A DNA stretch of 64,000 nt from Ignelater luminosus (Eukaryota > Arthropoda > Insecta > Coleoptera > Elateridae), in assembly GCA_011009095.1 (NCBI GenBank), contig VTPC01091269.1, forward strand, positions 73,610-137,609. Reading direction: 5' to 3'. The first letter of the stretch is position 1, and every line of letters begins with the position of its first letter. The translations under genes were made by a program, and so were the position numbers. The notes under the pieces are model-generated. The model worked only from the letters and a program-made list of their open reading frames with translations, was not told the origin of the DNA and did not search any database. Below, piece after piece: positions 35,434 to 46,555 of the stretch.

Positions 35434-38069
35434 TACTATATCTATGAACAAGTATCTACTAGATATGGGGTAAAATTATTGACTACTGTATCCATCGTCT
35501 TCTGTATTTGGATATACAAATAATAACAATGTTCTTGGTCCACATTTTATTTGTTTCTACCAAACTGTATTATGAAATAATAAACTTTGACAGTATGTTA
35601 GTGTATATACATACATATGTAGGCTCTCGGAAATGAGATATTTGAAACGTAACGTTATTAAATCGATAAAAACGATACGATTAAAATCAAGGCTTTTATT
35701 ATACAAGAAGAGATATGTTTAACTCGAACCTCCCTAATAATTAAACATCCGCGAAGTTCCATTCCAATAAAAAACGAATAAAAATTCTCTAACACTCCGG
35801 ATTATAGAGGAACGAAATACAACAGCGTTTCTACAAGCGCAAATATTTGTTTCCGTTTCATTTCGAAGTTGAAATGAACACAACCACATAGTAATTAAAT
35901 TTCAATTGTTTGAACTAGAATATTTATATTCTTATCCAAATATGTAATACGAAATACATCTGTTTGAAATGATTATTCTCTAAAATAAATCTTGTACCCT
36001 CATCCCGGGATATAACAATAACTTATTGAATTACACCCAGCAGCAAAAGTTTTATAATTATTGTGTTCCTGTACGAGCTAATTTGTATTTGCGGTACATT
36101 TCAGGAAATGATGTCGGTACACAGACCTATTTGCGGTAATCGAAATTAAAATTTGTGTTTATGCAAACTTAATATTTATCAGGAAATTTCCCTTCGGAAT
36201 TAAAAAATCCCGTATAAATTTATAAATTTTTCCGATAACACTTTTTAGAAACTTCACTTCTAATAATTAACTTCTAAATATTCATCAGACACTTGTTGTA
36301 TATTTTTACCCTATCAATCGCGCTGGGGGTGGACGGTTTTAGTTAAAAATGTCAATTAGATACAAGCTGAGGGTTGATAGGTTCCGCCACTTCAATTTAG
36401 ATTAAAGTAAAATGTCGTCGAGATGAAGTGAAATTCTCTTATAGCAACGTTTCTTTTTAATTTAGGATAAATTAATAAACAATTCTTCTTAATTTTGTAA
36501 TTACCTCGAATTTCATTTCGATAAAATTCCGTACTTAAATTAATTTCGAGTCGACAAATGGTTTAATCTAGATATTAGTAATTGTAATTAGAAAGCTGCT
36601 TAGAAGTTTAGGTAACTCGTCTTTTAGTCTTAACGAGTGGGGTATTAAGAGTTATATTCCGCCCCTCCTTTATCTAGAACAGCCATTCTTTTAAAGTGAA
36701 CAATGAAATTTCGCTAACATTACTTATTTAGACCCGAGTATATCAATTTTAAATGACAGCGTAACATAAAATACTGCCAGCTTAATTTCTAGAACACGTA
36801 AGGAAGCTTATGCAAACCCCTAAAGAGGAGAATGTGTACATAATTTATTTGTGGAAATATAACTGTCAACGGAATAGCTGCTACCATCCTACAACATTTT
36901 GTCATTTGGTGGTGGAACTCGAAATTACTCATGAAAGTTTCATTAGTTGACACCGACCGCTTTCTTCGATTTTCTTTCAATGCTCCGAGAAGAAAGTAAC
37001 GATCTCCTTCGGTTGTTAATTAGATATCGGAACTCTGTTTTTGACTGTATATTAGTTATAAAGCTTTTTATTAATTGTAACAGTGTTTGCTACTGTATCA
37101 GCAACTTAATAATTTTACAACCAAAGGGGAGATTTTTGAGATCATTTTGTGAGGGTTAAAAGGTGAGGATACATTCAAAAGGTTGTAACATGTACAATAC
37201 AGAAAGCTGCACTGTCTGAATTTATAAAATTGCCTAAAGGTTAACTACAAACTTTGCGGGAATTTAGTCGTTCTTAAAATGAAAATACAAACACCAACAT
37301 AGAATTTTCCTCGACTTAAAAAAGGAACTTCAAAGGAAACACAAGGATAATTTGAGTATACGCCAATGAAAAACACTGGCAAGGGATTCACAAAACAGCC
37401 AACACGCGTGGGAGTGCAGCTTCGCGAAAAATCAAATATTAGTGAATCACAATAGGGAATTCAAAAAAGTCGAATATTAATTAGACCGTTAGCGATAGAC
37501 ATAAAGCTTATTACGAAATTTCCGACAAAGGCTTTGTCACACTCATATTCACATTCGGAAAAAAGAGAAAACATTCAGAATACCCATCAGGTAGCGCGAA
37601 TAGTAGCCTAAAGGTAAATTAAATTGACTACTTTCTCTTTTATGACTACATTAAATTTTATTATGAAGAGCACTTTTTTTATACACATTTTATTTTATTG
37701 TACTTGGAACAAATTTCTATTTTTATCAGTTTGAAGAACGTTGTAGTGACAAAAAAGCTAATTACCTCTTGAGAACGTCCAATAAATTCGGAGTTTATGA
37801 AACTATAAAAATCTAGTTGCTGCAACCTAAATTCTACTATGTACACTGATAATTAAAAATAACGTTACTTCACAAAGATCATCATTAGTTAGTAAAATGT
37901 CAAATTTTGTATTCCATCCACGCAAGATTAAAACGAAAAATACATGTCTTTCGATAACAAACATTTGTGAAGTCTCTAAGGTTCACATTACCTCAGATGA
38001 TGAAATGTACAGCATGAAATAACCTCAGTATCAATAAATAAATGTATTCCTTCCCTAAATTACATTATC
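35434..38069. other. AT-rich intergenic stretch
   Basis: No recognisable gene. The longest frames are 70 and 63 codons (36947-37159 plus, 36789-36980 minus). Short GC-richer tracts occur near 36320-36400 and 36650-36680. The last ~70 bases before 38070 may already belong to the retrotransposon that follows. Confidence 0.5.
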
Positions 38070-38700
38070 TGAACTTGAAATCATTAATGAAATGAATACG
38101 AGCAAATCCTCTGGTATCGACAAAATCCGACTTGTAGATAATAAAACTAAACTTGCAAGAAAATCAGAGAAATCATTTTTATCTACATCAATCCAGTACA
38201 AGATTATTACTTGGAAATTTCTGTGCTAGGATTAATAATGTCTTGGACAATGAAAAGATAGTTGTGACTGTCTTTCTTGATTTGCCCAAGGCATTTGGTA
38301 CGCTTGATCACAACATTTTGCTCGACAAACTGGAAAAAAATAGGTGTCAGGGGATGAATTCTGGGACTGCTTAGTGATTTTCTCAACAACAGAAACAAAT
38401 AGTCAAGCTTGTTGACAGTTTGAATGAACCCGTGAATATTACATACGCTGCTCCACAGGGGTCAATCTTAAACCCTCTATTTTTCAATATTTATATAAAT
38501 GATCTCAACCAATGCCATACTTTGCAATACTTCATTTGTATCTCAGTATGCAGTTGATAGTGCTATTATTAATATTAATAAAAATTTAGATACTGCAATT
38601 AATCATTTGCAAACAAATATTAACAAATTTTGTACTTGGTTTCATAACAACGCAATATTTCTAAATTCGAAAAAGACCGAATCGTATGAAACGTATTAGT
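38070..38700 (+). pseudogene. Non-LTR reverse transcriptase, 5' part, interrupted by a pogo-like element
   Basis: The blocks are in the right order. ELEIINEMNTSKSSGIDKI (about 38080-38130) comes first, then an internal deletion. NNVLDNEKIVVTVFLDLPKA (about 38228-38290) is followed by FGTLDHNILLDKLEK, then, out of frame, FLNNRNK, VKLVDSLNEPVNITY, APQGSILNPLFFNIYINDL, and QYAVDSAI at 38544-38567. Finally TAINHLQTNINKFCTWFHNN and AIFLNSKKTE end at about 38690. The catalytic YADD reads YAVD (38547-38558), so one catalytic aspartate is lost. The remainder resumes at 40491 after the inserted element. Motif style suggests a Jockey/CR1-type lineage different from that at 14.5-15.8 kb. Confidence 0.82.
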
Positions 38701-40446
38701 TAGGGTAAAGTCGGGTGAGATGGCCAATCGGGAGAGATAGCCAACAGGCAAAACTTAATTAAAACGTCGTTCGATGGCGCTACGTGTCCTCTCCAGCGAT
38801 AAGCGTTTATGTATGAACACGGCTAGTGCGTCAAGGTGAAATTAAAGCACTCAGAGAATAAAAACATTATCGTCTCGTTATAAAATTTTGTTGTGAATGT
38901 ATGTTTGAAAATTTACTGCTGGTTTCTACAAATTCGGCGAGTACAATGTTTATTAAAAAATCCTAACCTCTAAAAACAGTTAAAAGTATGCACCACTTAT
39001 CTCTTTTTGTTTCTTTACAGTTTGACTCCATTTCCAATTAACTACAGAAAAATGCCAACGGCATACAAAAGGCAGAACTCAAATCGTGAGAATTATACTG
39101 AAGAAAATCTGAGGCTAGCAATTGAAGCTGACAAAAACGGTTCTTCTGTGAACAGCGCCTCAAAAAATTATGAAAACCCTTGAAAGGAAGATAAAGAATA
39201 ATATGTCCACAATTGGTAAAATGGGACCGGACAACATGTTGGGGGAGGCCAATAAAAATAAATTAGTGCTACACATTAAAAAGGCACAAAAATACGGTTT
39301 TCCTATGACGGTATCAGATGTTTGAAAACTAGCCTATAATTTCGCTGAAATACAAATTAATTATAAGTTCAATAAAGAGACATCCCGAATTGTCTATTCG
39401 AAAAGCTGATGGTGTATCCCTAGGGCGAGGTGAGGGCATGAACCGCGTAGATGTGGGAAATTACTTTAAACTGCTGCAAGCTACACTGGAAGAAAATGAG
39501 CTTTTCGGCAAACCTGGATCCATCTGTAATGTCGATGAAACAGGCAAAAGACGTTGTTACAATAACTTCAGGAGAAAAAGGCGAGACAATCTCGTGCTGT
39601 AATGCCGAAGGTTTTTCTACCGCCAGTCTGTTTATTCAAAGGCAAGAACTTAAAGACCGAGTGGACTGATTCAATGCCGCCGGGTTCAGATATTGTAATG
39701 TCTTAGAAATCAGCCTATGTAACTGCAACAATCTTTTTGAATTGGTTTACAAACCACTTCCTACCACGTAAAGGCGAAGAGAAGGCCTTGTTAATTCTTA
39801 ACGAGCCTAGTCCGTTGCTACTGTATTAACTTCTTCCGAATCCATTGCTATTGTGAAAAATAAAGCTGCAAAGAAAACCAAACGAACATCTCCAAAAGGA
39901 AAATTTCAGAAAAAACAATTGTTCGCTCACTTTTGCCAAATTCTGAGGAGAAGGAGGATATAGAAGTCCAATATGAAGAGGAAAGTGATACCTTTTCAGT
40001 GATCGATGAGACCGAATGTACGGGATGTGGAGAAAATTACAACAGCACCCGAAAAAAAAACGATTGGTTGCAATGCATAATAGTTATGCCAAAAAATTGC
40101 TCTTCTTATATAAACACTTGCCAAAACTGTGGTAAAACCGCGTTTAAAAAGAAGCCAAAGAAGTAGATAAGTAACCATCTATTTTTCTCTTAGAAAGTTT
40201 GTTATGTTAAACGTTTTACTATTTTAATTTCATTTATAATTTGTGACCGTCTCTCCCTTAGTGCATTGGCTAACTCAACCCAAATGCAATTTATTTTTAT
40301 ACGTATTAAATTTTTTTTTGTAAAAATATTTTCACTGCACGATAGTTGAGCAGTTACAAAAAAATAATAACATAAACCTAGCCCTTACCAAAAATTTACA
40401 AGCACCTCCTACCAAAATGGTGGCCATCTTACCCGACTTTACCCTG
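38701..40446 (+). mobile_element. pogo/Tigger-like DNA transposon, decayed
   Basis: The element is 38703-40444 (1742 bp). Its ends are 24-bp inverted repeats beginning GGGTAAAGTCGGGT and ending in GATGGCCA, with one mismatch (38703-38726 and 40421-40444). The left flank is TA (38701-38702) and the right flank is TG (40445-40446), consistent with a TA target duplication changed by one base. It lies inside a non-LTR fragment whose next conserved block appears right after it, so it inserted later than that retrotransposon. Confidence 0.85.
39052..40166 (+). pseudogene. pogo-type transposase with C-terminal zinc-binding domain, decayed
   Basis: ATG 39052 begins MPTAYKRQNSNRENYTEENL, a Pipsqueak-type helix-turn-helix. 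Pieces in several frames follow. HPELSIRKADGVSLGRGEGM and VGNYFKLLQATLEENELFGK lead to ICNVDETGK (first catalytic Asp, about 39528-39548). The next block is KDVVTITSGEKGETISCCNA (about 39545-39606), followed by the FLPRKGEEKALLIL block. There the expected LDGHSSH reads LNEPSP, so the second Asp is replaced by Asn. The region that should hold the third Asp is missing. The last block (39933-40166) contains CTGCGENYNSTRKKNDWLQC and NTCQNCGKTAF, a Cys-rich zinc-binding tail found in some transposases of this group. Inactive. Confidence 0.8.
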
Positions 40447-40490
40447 TCAGATTAATCCAGTTCATGATAGTAACTGTTTATAAATATAAA

Positions 40491-40595
40491 AAATCTGTAG
40501 CTTGTTCCTCTACATTTTTAGATTATGCTTTTAGAATTAAGTATCTAGGGCTAAGCTTTGACTCGGATATGAAATGGGAAGGTGACGGATTATAG
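40491..40595 (+). pseudogene. Non-LTR reverse transcriptase, 3' part after the insertion
   Basis: The short frame KSVACSSTFLDYAFRIKYLG continues LSFDSDMKWEGDGL and ends at TAG 40593-40595. YLGLSFDSDMKW is the conserved KYLGxxxDxxLKW block that follows the catalytic region in these reverse transcriptases. It sits where it would be expected if the pogo-like element (38703-40444) were removed. Confidence 0.75.
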
Positions 40596-43500
40596 CAGTT
40601 ATTAGACTTCTCCATACTTCAATAGCTTATAAATGATAAGAATTAAACTAAATTCAAATTAAACAAAGTACTACTCGTTCTGTTTCCTTTTCGGGCAGAT
40701 GAGTGTTTTAAGGTTGCTTCAAGTCACTCAAACTCTTTAGACCTTTTATTTTAATTTTTGATCAAACAGAATAAATCTGACGTCTGCGGCATGCATGCTG
40801 AAGCCTTACGATTACACCCAAGTATGTATTTGCATGTCTCTTGTCCCTGCCGACTATGGTAGAATATTTAACAGCATTTTCAATGTATGTGCAGATATGT
40901 CTCGAACGTTCCAATAATACACTGGAGTATGCCTCAGTGATATAAATACTAGGCAACAGCAAAATAAATAATTCTAGTGAAATAAATTATGCTGGGCGAT
41001 AAATACATGTGTAATTACTAATTAGTGATATAAAGTGGATATAAATAAATATTAGTTTGTTAACACAAGCTGTAAATATTTGAGAAATAAATAAATATAC
41101 GTTTATTTTAAGAAAGCTACACTACAAATCAATCTTAGACTCTTGTTTAGGACGCGAAGAAACATTTCTTTGAATTTTCTTAGCAAAATCTGATTACCTG
41201 AAATGATCTTTCGATTTGTGTCGAAAACATCAAAAGTAGTAGTAATGAAGATTCAGTCAGAATGAAGATCAGTTTTATCGTTACCCATTACTTCTAAACA
41301 TTGCTAAATAAGTTGGTATTTAAGAAAATGCCCACGTTTTACTGTGCAGATGATTAACAAAACCCCAAGAAAAAGGTCGTAAAAGAATCAAGCTAGAAAC
41401 ATTCCTAGGAATTTTTCAAAGCGTGCAAGAATCGTTTAACGAGAGCAAAAAATAGAGAGATGATGATGATGTAGCTAAAACGAGAAATTTTAATTTTTCT
41501 CTAAAAATATTTCCGGAAACTGCATTCGTCGAATTAATTGTTTGAGACTGTACATATAGCTATAAAAGTGATGATGTCAAAAATTCCCTAGACTCGGAGA
41601 AACCAACGGCGCAGCAGTCATTATAGAAAGTATCTTCTCTTCAGTTGTGGATTTTTAATTTTCGTAATCAACATGATGAACAATAGGGGACAACAGGGGA
41701 CTATGCGTTTTTTAAAAAGAAAATGAAAAATTGGATGAGTACCTAGTAATCCTGTTACAAAGTACGTATATATTGGAAAACTTACAAAATCGATTACTAA
41801 AGTGTTTTGCGATAGATTTACCGAACTGATAACAAGAGATTGTATCTTCATGTCCTAGGCTAGATTTAAACTGATCGAAATATAACACTACATGTACGAG
41901 TACATAACATAAATAAAGTAAACAACAAGATTTCCAAATACCAAAGCGTTGAAAGCCAAATGCAAAACCTTTTATACTATAGGCCCATCTTCAAAACTTC
42001 TTTATAACTATCAATCAAGAGTTCGGAAGATTTCAAAAATGGGGATTTTTTTGCAATGTTTATTGTCTTTATTGATTAGTCATATTTTCTATCACTCGGA
42101 GAATTTTCTCGAATCTTAACTCGATACGATTTAATTATTCCAAAGGAAGGGAAATTTTTTCCAGTTGTGGTCACCCTTCAAGCAGTCTCATCTTTGGGAT
42201 TTATAAGTCCATTTCGAAATTTCTTTTGATTCACGTTTTAGATTTCTTTTGCCAAGCTAGATTTCAGTTCAAAATTTCAAACTATGAATTTGGAAAAAAA
42301 ACTCAAATTTTCTTAAAACTGTGAATTTCGTTCTGAAAATCATCGAAATTCTAGATTTCATATTTTAAACTCTTCTTTATCAGCAAAACGTTTCGATTGT
42401 ATAAAGAATGCAAAAACATTGCAGGTAATACCAAACATTGCGAGCAGCATGTCTAAAATACTTAAATACTATGGATGCAGGCTAACTAATTTGGTTGCTT
42501 GTGTTTTAAACAATTGTTAATTTAGATCATTTTTCTCGGAATAATTTTACACGAGTTAATATAAATACGTCATAATGAGCCAATTTATGCGGTTGTTAAT
42601 TAATCGAATGAATGGAATATAAAATTTAATTTTGACGCTATAATTAATTTCACGTATTGTAATATTTTTATTATTGTATTTTATTTCCAAACAACAATTC
42701 AAAACAAATATGTTTCGCTTTTGCAAAATTTAAATAATTTGAGCGTGGAAATACTGCAATCAAAAGATAAATCTCCCTTAAGACGTTGGTATTATCTCGA
42801 CTACTGGTAAACCCTAAATTTTAGTTGTACTAATTATATTACGTGGGTTAGCACTTTGTGTTCTCGTTTCTAGACAAGCATGAGATCACACACAATCGGC
42901 AGATTTACGTCCGTTACCTCTACCTTTGATTAATCCACCAATTACATGTAATCACGGATTAGTCATACACAGATATCACTAATCTATCATTACGATTAAT
43001 TTAAGATGGGCTGTGGTTTAAGAATTACTTTTATAAATCAATATTGACTCAGAACGGAAGGAAGTACTATTTTTATCAAGCGATTTTAGTCTAGAAGGAT
43101 TTTAAAACCCCAAATCACAATAACCTGCATATAAGCTTTATAAAGTCCCCATTAACAACACCAATTAATCTCATTTCTAAATTAATTACAGGTGCTGTTA
43201 AAACTATTCAATAATTTGCTTTAAATTGAGCGCAGCTAACAGCTTTCTACGAGATTCAATTAATCTTTAGAGGAAAAAGGTCGATTATAAACATTTGCTC
43301 TTCTTCAATATTAAAGACTTTTAAAACGATGAATAAAACTTTGCTTGACAAAACGTTTAACAACTTTCTGATACCTAACGAAAAAATAAAAAACTTCATA
43401 ATGTGAGTATCTTAAAATTACATGAAAATTATAAATTGCCAGAAAATTAGTTGAGAACTGTATAGAAAAGTTGAGTAGCTTTAGAAGTGGTTTATTCATT

Positions 43501-44927
43501 TAAATAAAAGACACTTTTAAGAACTTTAATTTAAAAGTATTTCTGTGCTGTTGTCTATTTCAATTTATCTGAATTAAATACTAATATCAAAAGGAAGGGA
43601 AAATAAAAGGGGAACATTTACTCATTTAAATATAGATATTCTTAGCACTTCATCTTTTTTATCTTTTGTGTTAAATCAAGCCTGCGTGTGTAGTATCTAC
43701 ACAATTATTTTAAATTATCTTCCAGTTGACATTTAACAGAAAAGACAATAATAATTAGCAAGATATCATGTCAACAGCTAAATCTTTGAAAAGTCTGGCT
43801 GGATAAATTTTAATAGTTTAATCCATACAATGGAAGATACGAGTATAGTCCGTTGCATGCTTTTTCGGACGCTTTGTAGTAATTATTTCTATGTACGGAA
43901 AGACTCTGACTTTTAAATAAGAAGAAAAAAGGACACAAAATGAAATCTAGCATGTCTACTATTCTTGCTTTCCAGAACTATATCAAAGAAATAAATCACG
44001 GTGTTATTATTGAGAAAAAGTGTAAAAGCTATTTTGGTCACTGAAAACTACTTGAAGAATAAACTTTTCTCAAAATTAGAAAATATTCGAATCGAGAACA
44101 ATCAAACTGTGACGCTGTGAAAAGTTCTTTAGAAAAGAGAAAGAACGGACTGGAAGAAAGGAAAACTGAACACATATTAGGTTAGGGTTGTGGGTGACAG
44201 TAGAAAAGAAGGCGTTGTGCTTCATGAGATCTACCTGTTGTGATATTCTACAATGAGATAAATCCTAAGGCCAAAACTATTAACCGTAAGGACATCCAGA
44301 AAACATCCAAAAGAGACTAAATTTTAGAAAAAAACAGAATGAATAAAGATTTAATTTTGAAGCTCAGTTTCTTTCATTCAACAGTAAACAGCTACAATGA
44401 TGTAATGTACCGGACAAAACCCAAAAATTGAACACAGAATGCTTGAAAATAGTATAGTGTATAAGATATATGTGTATAATGCGAATTTTTTATTGCACAT
44501 TAACAAGGATGTAGTGAGCTATACACTGATGTCAAAAATGTTACTTGGAAATGTTTGGAAACTAACCAAAATCTTTTCTTTTCTGAAAATAAGCACTCTA
44601 CTGTTGAAGACATTACTTGTCGACTGAAACTCTGACATTTTACTCAAAGTGACCTTACTATGGTCAAAAAAGCATGTTGAATACTTACCCTAAAAATTAT
44701 GAGGAGATCGTTACTTCTTAAGAACACACATTACCCTAAAAGACTTTTTTTTAGTAGAATTTAACTTTGGTAAGCTTTGCAATTAAACTGTTTAAGAACA
44801 AGTGGTTAGGCTATTACCTAGTAAAAACCATTTAGTAAGAAACGCCACGTAGATTACGTTTAGAGTTACTTTTAGTTTCGGTTATTATATTATAATATTA
44901 ATTTTTGAATTTAGACTACGGCGTTAC
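40596..44927. other. AT-rich intergenic stretch
   Basis: No recognisable gene. The longest frame is 76 codons (41851-41621, minus). Bases 42830-43010 hold several GATTA/TAATC-type motifs in a slightly GC-richer setting, which could be regulatory, but this is only an impression. Confidence 0.5.
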
Positions 44928-45935
44928 TAGAGAATCCAATCCCCAATTCAAGATTTCGGGACAAATTTAGCAGTTCGGGATCCCGGGATTCTAAATCAAA
45001 ATCCCAAGATCCCGAAGGCTGTAAGAACAGTTCATAGTCACGTGACTAAACGCAACCGAAATAAAACAGAAAAGAATTAACATTAATAATTACTGTTGTT
45101 TCGAGGTTTTATCTCATAATACTATATGTTAGTATGGAAATTATAAAAGACTAAGAGTATGCAGAAATTAATATTTTGAAATGTATAATTATATTTATAA
45201 AGACTATCTAGCGCGCCTCTCTGAGTGTTATGAATTTCATCTGTATAAAAAGGGAGCGAAAAACATGCTAATTATAACGCAAATGAATCAGTCGGTGGTT
45301 TAGATTAGTGTGCCTTGATATTGTTTTATTAAATGTCATTTTTCTAATGGGTATAGTGGAGATACACTTGTCAAACAAGAAAGACAAAAATATACGTTAG
45401 CTCTCTGCCCGCACCGTAGATACTGTTAAAATTCTTCTTCTATTCTTTACACTCGCCATGCGAGTAGAGAGCTAACGTATATTTTTGTCTCTCTTGTTTG
45501 ACAAGTGTGGCGCCACTCTACTTATTAACAAAATGACATTTATTAAAACAATATCAAGGCACACTAGTTTAGATGAACGGGTGTCAATCAAATGATAACA
45601 ATAATTGAAGGTGTAAACAGTAGTCTTTGATGTTCGTTTACTTTGCATATGTCACTTGCACTTTTATTATTGTTATCATTGTAACTTGATACCCATAAAA
45701 TTCTTTGATGTGTTTATACAAAAATATTGCGTTTGTTAATGGAAATATATATGCTTTATTAATTATATTTAATTTTACCCTTACATTTATAAAAATAATA
45801 GAAGAAAAACACTTTGGTCCCGGGATCCCGTGACTGATGTTATTGGTTACGGGATTAATCCCGGGATCTCGGGAAGAGAAAATCAAGGTTCGAGATCTCG
45901 GAACTGAATTCCGATCCCGAGATTTGGATTCCCTA
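44928..45935. mobile_element. hAT-like non-autonomous element with GGGATCCCG-type subterminal repeats
   Basis: The ends are TAGAGAATCCAA (44928-44939) and the inverted TAGGGAATCCAA (45924-45935), 11 of 12 matching and fitting the hAT terminal pattern. Inside both ends are many short palindromic boxes built on GGGAT/ATCCC (44976-44990, 45001-45016, 45819-45831, 45852-45874, 45891-45921), resembling the subterminal transposase-binding repeats of hAT elements. The flanking octamers (GGCGTTAC and AGTGTGTC) agree at only 4 of 8 positions, so a target duplication is not established. No transposase was seen. A second element (45306-45566) is nested inside, leaving about 739 bp for the host element. 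Confidence 0.6.
45306..45566. mobile_element. hAT-type foldback MITE, nested, with 8-bp target duplication
   Basis: 261 bp, flanked by perfect direct repeats GTTTAGAT at 45298-45305 and 45567-45574, the 8-bp duplication typical of hAT elements. The ends begin TAGTGTGCCTTGATATTG and are inverted repeats over roughly 110 bases each, with scattered mismatches. The middle (about 45418-45455) is the only unpaired part. The whole element would fold into a long hairpin. It has no coding capacity. It sits inside the older hAT-like element at 44928-45935. Confidence 0.9.
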
Positions 45936-46285
45936 AGTGTGTCCGCCTATTTAAAAAAAAAGGGGGTTGATGATGGTTACTCGAAACCGAATCGTTGTAC
46001 AGGAATTTTGTTAGCGTATTTTAATAGAGAACAAAAAGTGGCAATGGATAAGTGGTTTTAGTTTTCTGATATCTCTTCAAATAAATAAAAGAAAAAATAA
46101 TGAAAATCGAGAAATCTACTTTTTTTTTAATATCTCTGAAAATATCCAAAATATCTAGATTTTGCAAACGCCAACAAAAAGGTCCTATATCTATCCAACT
46201 TTCATCCCATTTAACCGATGCTGTATCGTTTACCGATTCCAAGATCCCCATGCTGTGCATCCTTACCTTGGACACACTGTATTGT
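45936..46285. other. Sequence before the assembly gap
   Basis: No gene recognised. The sequence ends GGACACACTGTATTGT before the N run, which resembles the ACACCCTGTAT ends seen on many insect elements (compare 58493-58503). Confidence 0.4.
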
Positions 46286-46555
46286 NNNNNNNNNNNNNNN
46301 NNNNNNNNNNNNNNNNNNNNNNNNNNNNNNNNNNNNNNNNNNNNNNNNNNNNNNNNNNNNNNNNNNNNNNNNNNNNNNNNNNNNNNNNNNNNNNNNNNNN
46401 NNNNNNNNNNNNNNNNNNNNNNNNNNNNNNNNNNNNNNNNNNNNNNNNNNNNNNNNNNNNNNNNNNNNNNNNNNNNNNNNNNNNNNNNNNNNNNNNNNNN
46501 NNNNNNNNNNNNNNNNNNNNNNNNNNNNNNNNNNNNNNNNNNNNNNNNNNNNNNN
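46286..46555. other. Assembly gap (270 N)
   Basis: A run of 270 undetermined bases. Frames that cross it are meaningless. Confidence 1.
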
